Of a stretch of DNA of 8,544 nucleotides, positions 6,101 through 8,544 are shown piece after piece. Source of the DNA: Clostridia bacterium (GTDB lineage Bacteria > Bacillota > Clostridia > Oscillospirales > Acutalibacteraceae). Every line of letters begins with the position of its first letter. Position 1 is the first letter of the stretch. Under the pieces are notes generated by a model. That model saw only the letters and a program-made list of their open reading frames with translations. It ran no database searches and was not told where the DNA came from. Position numbers and translations under genes: made by a program. The stretch covers positions 1 through 8,544 of the forward strand of contig CAAFMR010000390.1 of the NCBI GenBank assembly GCA_900764115.1, read 5' to 3'.

Positions 6101-7924
6101 GACATCGGGGCGCAGCACACCTCCTTCTATAAGCTGCTGCAATCGGATACCTTCAGCTTTTTCGTATCTCCTGCCAACTATTCCGAGCGGCTGCTGGGCA
6201 CGGCGGACACCTATATGGGCTGTCAGGATGCGGTGCAGGCATACGGCAAACTGGTGGTGATCGAGGAGGATCACCGCACCTGTCTGGTGATGCACTATGC
6301 AGGCACCAGCTGGGATGCCAAGACCGACGAAGGCGTGGGCGGTACCCACACCATGCAGGAAACGTTGCTGCAAATGAAAAAGAACGTGGCCAATGCTATG
6401 GTGAGCGGCAACGGTATCTGGTTCTTTGATATGCACGGCGGCTGGTTCGACGATGACCAGTTCTACAGCCTCTCCCGGGTGTGCGCCGACGAATATCTGG
6501 TGTCCCAGTATAAGGATAAAACGCTGGACGGCAGCGATATCGCCTATTATATCGACGATGAATACCTGTCCTATTTCCTGGCGGTATCCGACGGTCAGGT
6601 GTATCCCTCCAATTTCATCACCTATTCCGGCTTCCGGCTGCAGCGCAAGCAGCTCAACCGCATCGGCCAGTCCTACGACGTGTATCTCATGTCCAATCTG
6701 GCGGCGGGCAAGGTCAAGGGGCATAAGATCAACATTATTTTCTGCTCCTATCAGATGACGCAGGCGGAGCGGGACGGCATCCGGCAGCAGCTGCAAAAGG
6801 ATGGACAGATCGTGGTGTTCCTCTATGCCAACGGCGTGTCCGACGGCAAAACGAACGATATCCGTCTCATGGAGGAGATCACCGGCATCCCGCTGTGCTA
6901 TGAGGTGGACTGGGGCAATCTCAATGTGGAGATCACCGCCGAAAGCACCATCACCGCCGGACTGGTGGGGAAGCAGTACGGACCTCAGGGGGCAGCCGGC
7001 TCCTTTAATCAGCAGAATCCTCTGATTTACGCCGATACCGAACGGGATCCCTCGCTGACGATGCTGGGCACTCTGGTGGGCACCGATAAGCCCGGGCTGG
7101 TGGTCAAGGATATGGGCGACTGGACCAGTATCTATTCCGCCAGCGCCAATCTGCCCTATCAATTGCTGCGCAACCTCATCGGGCTGCAGGGCGGCAACTT
7201 CTATTCGGATAACCCCAACGACATCATTTGGAATAACGGCTCCTATGTGGCGCTCCATTCCACCACGGCGGGGACAAAGACCCTCCATCTGGACGGGAGC
7301 TACGCCGTATACGATGTGTTCGCCGGAGAATTCCTCTCCATGGATACCGATACCGTCACCTATGAGAACCGGTCGGGGGACACCCGCCTGTTCCGGCTGC
7401 AGCAGCCTCAGCGGTACGAGGTCACCTCGGCGGTACGGGGCGGTCACGGCAGCATTTCCGCCGTCGGGATCACCTCGGTGGCACGGGGCGGGAGCTTCCA
7501 GCTGAAGATCATCCCGGAGGAGGGCTATACTGTCCATAAGATCCTGCTCAACGGAGCAGAGCAGCCCATCTCCGATACGGTGAGCCTCACGGATATTCAG
7601 CAGAACCATTTGATCCAGGTCAGATTTAAGAAGCTGAGCGCAAAAGAAAACGAGGATCCCGTCACGCCGGTGGAGCCAACGCCCACGCCGGATAAAACGC
7701 CCGATGGAAATGGTACGTCGAACCCCGGAGCGGATGGACCCGCCCCCGACGGAAATGGCACCCATACGGAAACGGTGAAGCGGGTGGAGACCCGCACGGT
7801 GAACGTGCTGGGCGCTTTTGAACTGCCCCTGTGGGCGATGCTGACGGCGCTGGCGGCGATAGCGGCGGGCATCGTCCTGTGGATCGTGCTGGCGAAAAAG
7901 CGCCAAAGGAGGAAGGAGCAATGA
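167..7924 (+). CDS. Giant membrane-anchored multi-CBM glycoside hydrolase (GH42-like, clan GH-A)
   Basis: Probable extracellular glycosidase of about 2585 residues. A basic N-terminus (K10-K18) and a hydrophobic core (about 19-35) form a signal peptide, with likely cleavage after SAGA (39) or FSGFA (44). Eight CenC/CBM4-9-like beta-sandwich modules span about 45-1380. A galactose-binding fold resembling the GH78 rhamnosidase N-terminal domain follows (1388-1545, ending PWG), then a beta-sandwich linker. The GH42-like TIM barrel (about 1688-2110) has presumed acid/base E1851 and nucleophile E2033. An amidotransferase-like trimerisation-type domain (about 2120-2340), a C-terminal beta domain, an InlB B-repeat-like domain (about 2416-2492), a Pro/Thr/Gly stalk and one membrane helix (about 2553-2575) with a basic tail complete it. 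No LPXTG motif is present, so it is membrane-anchored rather than sortase-linked. The GH-A fold is fairly secure; the exact GH family and the substrate (beta-galactoside or other glycan) are not. The stop overlaps the next start. Confidence 0.85.
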   Translation: MRKFDLAFVKRGQRLVRKSCAAALALMLLLQYIPFSAGAFSGFAKPLVYNGDFEETGTYAVPAGWCYKKQSESGSLKLESGNGAEGQYVRMEPADGAALLETAGDSLIALEGGERYTLTFRGYSHGQLHLEMEMYTADGTACGEDLSTEGCLVSAEAEWVKRTLTFRADNEARYLLLRFVAENGVAGVDSVVLKSSSAKETAARMMPLYTAGAPTNQLTNGDFSAYTAGADGQVTALTGWELGSLNSCGIAVQEGTKYGNALEITIPASITYNPRLRHTATNLQAGKTYEFSYWIKTTATSAADARVYLVLRKSDLTGSAIMLTSNPDTRVSATNGGWKRMYFEYTVPGGYDNMVIDFQFEKKGKEVTYSFADFTVTEPAEDSALLQNGDFARHVLDENGNVLVLKHWDITALNGCGLTVDTDAAHGYALQVQVPASITYNPRLRHTATNLQAGKTYEFSYWIKTTATSAADARVYLALRKSDLTGSTIMLTSNPDTRVSVTNGGWKRMYFEYTVPDGYDNMVIDFQFEKKGKEVTYSFADFTVTEPETDTAPIQNGNFARHVLDDNGNILVLKNWDVTSLNGCGLTLGSDAAHGVTLDMAVPASIGYAPRLRHTATNLQEGKTYEFSYWVSTNVADAALAEIYMVLRKADLTGEAIAFTSADTYDSRVRATDGQWKLICFDYTIPAGYGNAVVDFQIGRKNAVTYRLAAVSAQEIDKDPALITNGDFSRYRLDENGALLSLTDWKTEYLGQAKSYGLERDADRSMALKVVNNNKKSCNFSHLPTSMREGETYKITYWVKTDATVSADANTYLVLQKKKYTSNADNIILTTSAGSDVNTAVYATNDEWRKVTAFVQIPAGWDQAALMIVIANRPDSSRAETTYWYAGFTAEQKADPGDNLDFESDDVDAENWSAATSGTGDIRIAAGESYNGSNALCVANKGRLGITYAASRKIPVKSSATYEITYWAKLTGTSDANGWIQPVQYNVSGKPANGASFDKDATDNRLQKISGDITYRWEWRMVGNTAWTRVKRAFTVANDAAYIYLRFLTSGAGTEFYIDDITLQEITPTQNFDFEETDGDGMPSYWYFTDARATEATVETDETYYHSGSRSVHITKASLTSYNAFETAYRFLVLPGNTYEFSFWMASRNASPHLNLRLNMVYYDDNGNRVYKPDGSHSITYGTMTYLNSDSAISEWTQVMTRSVVPEGASSAVLQFYSQEGEYELWLDDIFVDIVENEKDVIAEHNDFHAVDQNGNIAGWRLRSVTGSADFRADEGYGTLVNRSGENYMEFTTVALETSYQYYLVGKYKSDTDAVAEMHFSDWAGRPVETDAVTAALPANGDWTVFELSFAAPSCTTAQLRVGTRSPGTVQLDDILIYMVGKPVTAGDWKGNWVWFQEEATTDALYQSRYFRYEIDLDAEPQFCPLQFTADDRYTLYVNGTEVASNMGASGDTWSSVQVAYLEPYLKKGRNVLCFEVWNNAAEAALLFDGKWTLQNGSQVICASNASVKSRRSVEGVSDWMMPDSGDTRWIPCRVIGKPPVAPWGAIFYNSSIYSETSFEILSIDGDGAAARYGVFEFSMDIRLNNALTSNFPLNVDIWQKNSVNKVSSSSLTLVTRTDMAKWPVDERFTVKFRMDVPFYLTTGSYTLQLDDKYISISNKDITDAKFISFTLEQEVSTEASISKIETVNGAPTLVVNGELTPFYAYSRPDSNSRTRDYEPSMKKSGIQLYVVRQGCLGKPDYDYCWSADGVVDYEAFDDPIYETLSNNNDAYLIVQVGMYAPDWWIEENPDERVVVSNRDGSFSTYTEGGSVSACSEKFTREAGEVLRQLMEHMKTQSYYSRIVGINLCSEKSFENMYWGAKTTDYAPDYSKPAIQKFRAWLREQYGTVEALRAAWNDATVTFDTAQPPTFAECGQMGAAGGFVDVETQKRVLDHNLFLNDVVTERLLYWGNIINEVHNNNIVLGCFNGYLFSAGSYMDIGAQHTSFYKLLQSDTFSFFVSPANYSERLLGTADTYMGCQDAVQAYGKLVVIEEDHRTCLVMHYAGTSWDAKTDEGVGGTHTMQETLLQMKKNVANAMVSGNGIWFFDMHGGWFDDDQFYSLSRVCADEYLVSQYKDKTLDGSDIAYYIDDEYLSYFLAVSDGQVYPSNFITYSGFRLQRKQLNRIGQSYDVYLMSNLAAGKVKGHKINIIFCSYQMTQAERDGIRQQLQKDGQIVVFLYANGVSDGKTNDIRLMEEITGIPLCYEVDWGNLNVEITAESTITAGLVGKQYGPQGAAGSFNQQNPLIYADTERDPSLTMLGTLVGTDKPGLVVKDMGDWTSIYSASANLPYQLLRNLIGLQGGNFYSDNPNDIIWNNGSYVALHSTTAGTKTLHLDGSYAVYDVFAGEFLSMDTDTVTYENRSGDTRLFRLQQPQRYEVTSAVRGGHGSISAVGITSVARGGSFQLKIIPEEGYTVHKILLNGAEQPISDTVSLTDIQQNHLIQVRFKKLSAKENEDPVTPVEPTPTPDKTPDGNGTSNPGADGPAPDGNGTHTETVKRVETRTVNVLGAFELPLWAMLTALAAIAAGIVLWIVLAKKRQRRKEQ
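965..1304 (+). repeat. Near-identical 340-bp direct repeat, copy 1 (module 2)
   Basis: This segment encodes the C-terminal two-thirds of module 2. It aligns without gaps to 1469-1808 at an offset of 504 bp (168 codons). By hand I count about 14 mismatches in 340 bp (roughly 96% identity), most of them synonymous. Identity drops abruptly at both ends, since the first part of the module is clearly diverged from module 3. Confidence 0.9.
1469..1808 (+). repeat. Near-identical 340-bp direct repeat, copy 2 (module 3)
   Basis: Partner of 965-1304. The amino-acid changes I see are few: V to A in the YLVLRK strand, SA to ST, A to V and G to D. Upstream, the start of module 3 (about 1315-1445) instead resembles the start of module 4 (about 1822-1950): both read ARHVLD(E/D)NGN and share DAAHG. 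Module 3 therefore looks mosaic. Confidence 0.9.
4329..4803 (+). other. Domain: rhamnosidase-N-like galactose-binding fold
   Basis: Residues about 1388-1545 follow the order seen in N-terminal domains of GH78-type enzymes. They contain a WVWF start, a SRYFRYEI strand, then YTLYVNGTEVA, a YLKKGRNVLCFEVWN stretch, a D-x-GDTRWIPC segment and a closing APWG. In known enzymes this jelly-roll sits before the catalytic domain and may help bind substrate. Here it precedes a GH42-like barrel, not a GH78 (alpha/alpha)6 barrel. Confidence 0.6.
5228..7405 (+). other. Domain group: GH42-like catalytic core (barrel, trimerisation-type and C-terminal domains)
   Basis: The barrel carries IVGINLCSE with E1851, followed by FRAWLREQYGTVEALRAAW (1878-1896), which closely matches the GH42 pattern after the acid/base residue. 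The strand LVVIEED places the likely nucleophile at E2033. WFFDMHGGWFDD (2085-2096) fits the last barrel strand. Residues about 2122-2340 include KINIIFCSYQMT and a GQIVVFLYANG strand, like the amidotransferase-fold trimerisation domain of GH42. A small beta domain about 2350-2414 closes the unit. Catalytic residues are assigned by motif position only. Confidence 0.7.
7412..7642 (+). other. Domain: divergent InlB B-repeat-like module
   Basis: Residues about 2416-2492 begin YEVTSAVRGGHGSIS, continue through GGSFQLKIIPEEGYTVHKI and end LIQVRFKK. This is the usual pattern of the small beta-grasp-like repeat common near the C-terminus of Gram-positive surface proteins. It probably acts as a spacer near the cell envelope. 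Confidence 0.65.
7650..7921 (+). other. Pro/Thr/Gly-rich stalk and C-terminal membrane anchor
   Basis: A low-complexity stretch rich in Pro, Thr, Asp and Gly, with PDGNGT occurring twice, spans the wall. It is followed by one hydrophobic helix (about residues 2553-2575) and the basic tail AKKRQRRKEQ. The helix plus basic tail fits an anchor with its C-terminus in the cytoplasm. No LPXTG or similar sortase signal is present; LPLWA at the helix start does not qualify. Confidence 0.75.
7906..7912 (+). promoter_or_regulatory. Ribosome binding site for the solute-binding protein gene
   Basis: AAGGAGG inside the last codons of the giant gene lies 8 nt before ATG at 7921. With the ATGA overlap it indicates translational coupling and supports this ATG over the in-frame ATG at 7933. 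Confidence 0.8.
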
Positions 7925-8544
7925 AGCATACGATGAAACGCCTGTGGTGTTTTGCTCTGGCGGCGCTGCTCTGCGCCGTTTCCTGCGGCTGCCGGTTGAT
8001 CTACAGCGATGAGGAGAGCACCGTCAGCACCGTTTATTACGATACGGTGACGGTTTCGGATGAGAGCCGTGACCCCGGCGCAGAGGAGCCGGGGAGCTCC
8101 GGAACCACCGATGGCGGCAGCCATGCCGCTGCCCGTCCGGGCAGCAAGACCACCCATACCACGGCGGCGACCCGGCAGGAGCCGAAGCTCTCCGGCAATC
8201 TGGAGATCCAAATTTTCACCAACGAGTCTCAGACCGCTGATAAGGGCTGGACCGAGGTGATCAACGCCTTTGAAAAAGCCACCGGCGTGCAGGTCAACGC
8301 CATCATCGGCTCTCAGGTCAATACCCAGATGAGCACCCGGTGGATGCAGAACGATCCGCCGGACATGATCTGGATCGACGGCACGGGCATCCCGGACGCC
8401 GTATACCGGGACAGCGGCAAGTATATGGACATCACCTCCATTCTGGAGAATGACTATGTGTATGGCACGGACACCCGGCTGAAATCGGTCATTAACTCCG
8501 GGGCGCTGATGAAGCATGACGGCAAATACTATCACGCCCCCATT
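7921..8544 (+). CDS. Sugar ABC transporter solute-binding lipoprotein (N-terminal part)
   Basis: The frame is open to the window end, giving the first 208 residues of a family 1 extracellular solute-binding protein, whose members usually run about 400-550 residues. The N-terminus MKHTMKRLWCF plus an Ala/Leu core is a lipoprotein signal. AVSC places the likely lipidated cysteine at C22, with C24 as an alternative. A long Ser/Thr/Gly/Asp-rich linker (about 25-91) follows, then the binding domain from about residue 93: NLEIQIFT, the helix GWTEVINAFEKATGVQV, and PPDMIWIDGTG, typical of CUT1 sugar-binding proteins. It should capture oligosaccharides outside the membrane for import. The ATGA overlap with the upstream glycosidase gene implies one operon, and permease genes would be expected downstream. 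Ligand unknown. Confidence 0.85.
   Translation, partial: MKHTMKRLWCFALAALLCAVSCGCRLIYSDEESTVSTVYYDTVTVSDESRDPGAEEPGSSGTTDGGSHAAARPGSKTTHTTAATRQEPKLSGNLEIQIFTNESQTADKGWTEVINAFEKATGVQVNAIIGSQVNTQMSTRWMQNDPPDMIWIDGTGIPDAVYRDSGKYMDITSILENDYVYGTDTRLKSVINSGALMKHDGKYYHAPI

Noticed and set aside
7823..7837. Sortase signal (LPXTG-like) at LPLWA
   Set aside because: Thr and Gly are missing at positions 4 and 5, and the motif lies at the start of the helix with no usual spacing to it.
4676..7921. 1081-residue open frame on the minus strand
   Set aside because: It is codon-aligned with the sense gene and exists only because TTA, CTA and TCA codons are absent there. Its translation is rich in His, Arg, Gly and Ile with no recognisable domain, and the sense strand carries clear conserved domains.
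7597..8535. 312-residue minus-strand frame spanning the gene junction
   Set aside because: It is antisense to the anchor region and to the solute-binding protein, whose lipoprotein signal and binding-domain motifs are convincing.

Overview
The window looks like part of a carbohydrate-use locus from a Gram-positive, gut-type Clostridia bacterium (Oscillospiraceae/Ruminococcaceae-like). That placement is inferred from strong AGGAGG ribosome binding sites, a GTG start, GC-rich third positions, a lipoprotein-type solute-binding protein and the style of the giant surface glycosidase. No marker gene fixes the taxonomy.

Layout: positions 1-166 are an AT-rich leader with three inverted repeats, an extended -10 promoter and a ribosome binding site. 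Positions 167-7924 hold one uninterrupted gene for a protein of about 2585 residues. In order it carries a signal peptide, eight carbohydrate-binding-like beta-sandwich modules, a rhamnosidase-N-like galactose-binding fold, a GH42-like clan GH-A catalytic core with an amidotransferase-like trimerisation-type domain and a C-terminal beta domain, an InlB B-repeat-like domain, a Pro/Thr/Gly-rich stalk and a C-terminal membrane anchor. Positions 7921-8544 hold the first 208 codons of a lipoprotein solute-binding protein of a sugar ABC transporter. It overlaps the giant gene by ATGA and is cut off by the window end.

How they work together (inference): the membrane-tethered enzyme binds and trims a polysaccharide or glycan at the cell surface. 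The coupled lipoprotein captures the released oligosaccharide for import, with permease genes expected just downstream. The substrate cannot be read from the sequence.

Most notable points: modules 2 and 3 share a nearly identical 340-bp segment inside otherwise diverged modules, which suggests recombination or gene conversion. The presumed acid/base glutamate lies in a Cys-Ser-Glu context rather than the usual Asn-Glu of clan GH-A. The longest possible open frame starts inside the promoter, so the GTG at 167 is the credible start.
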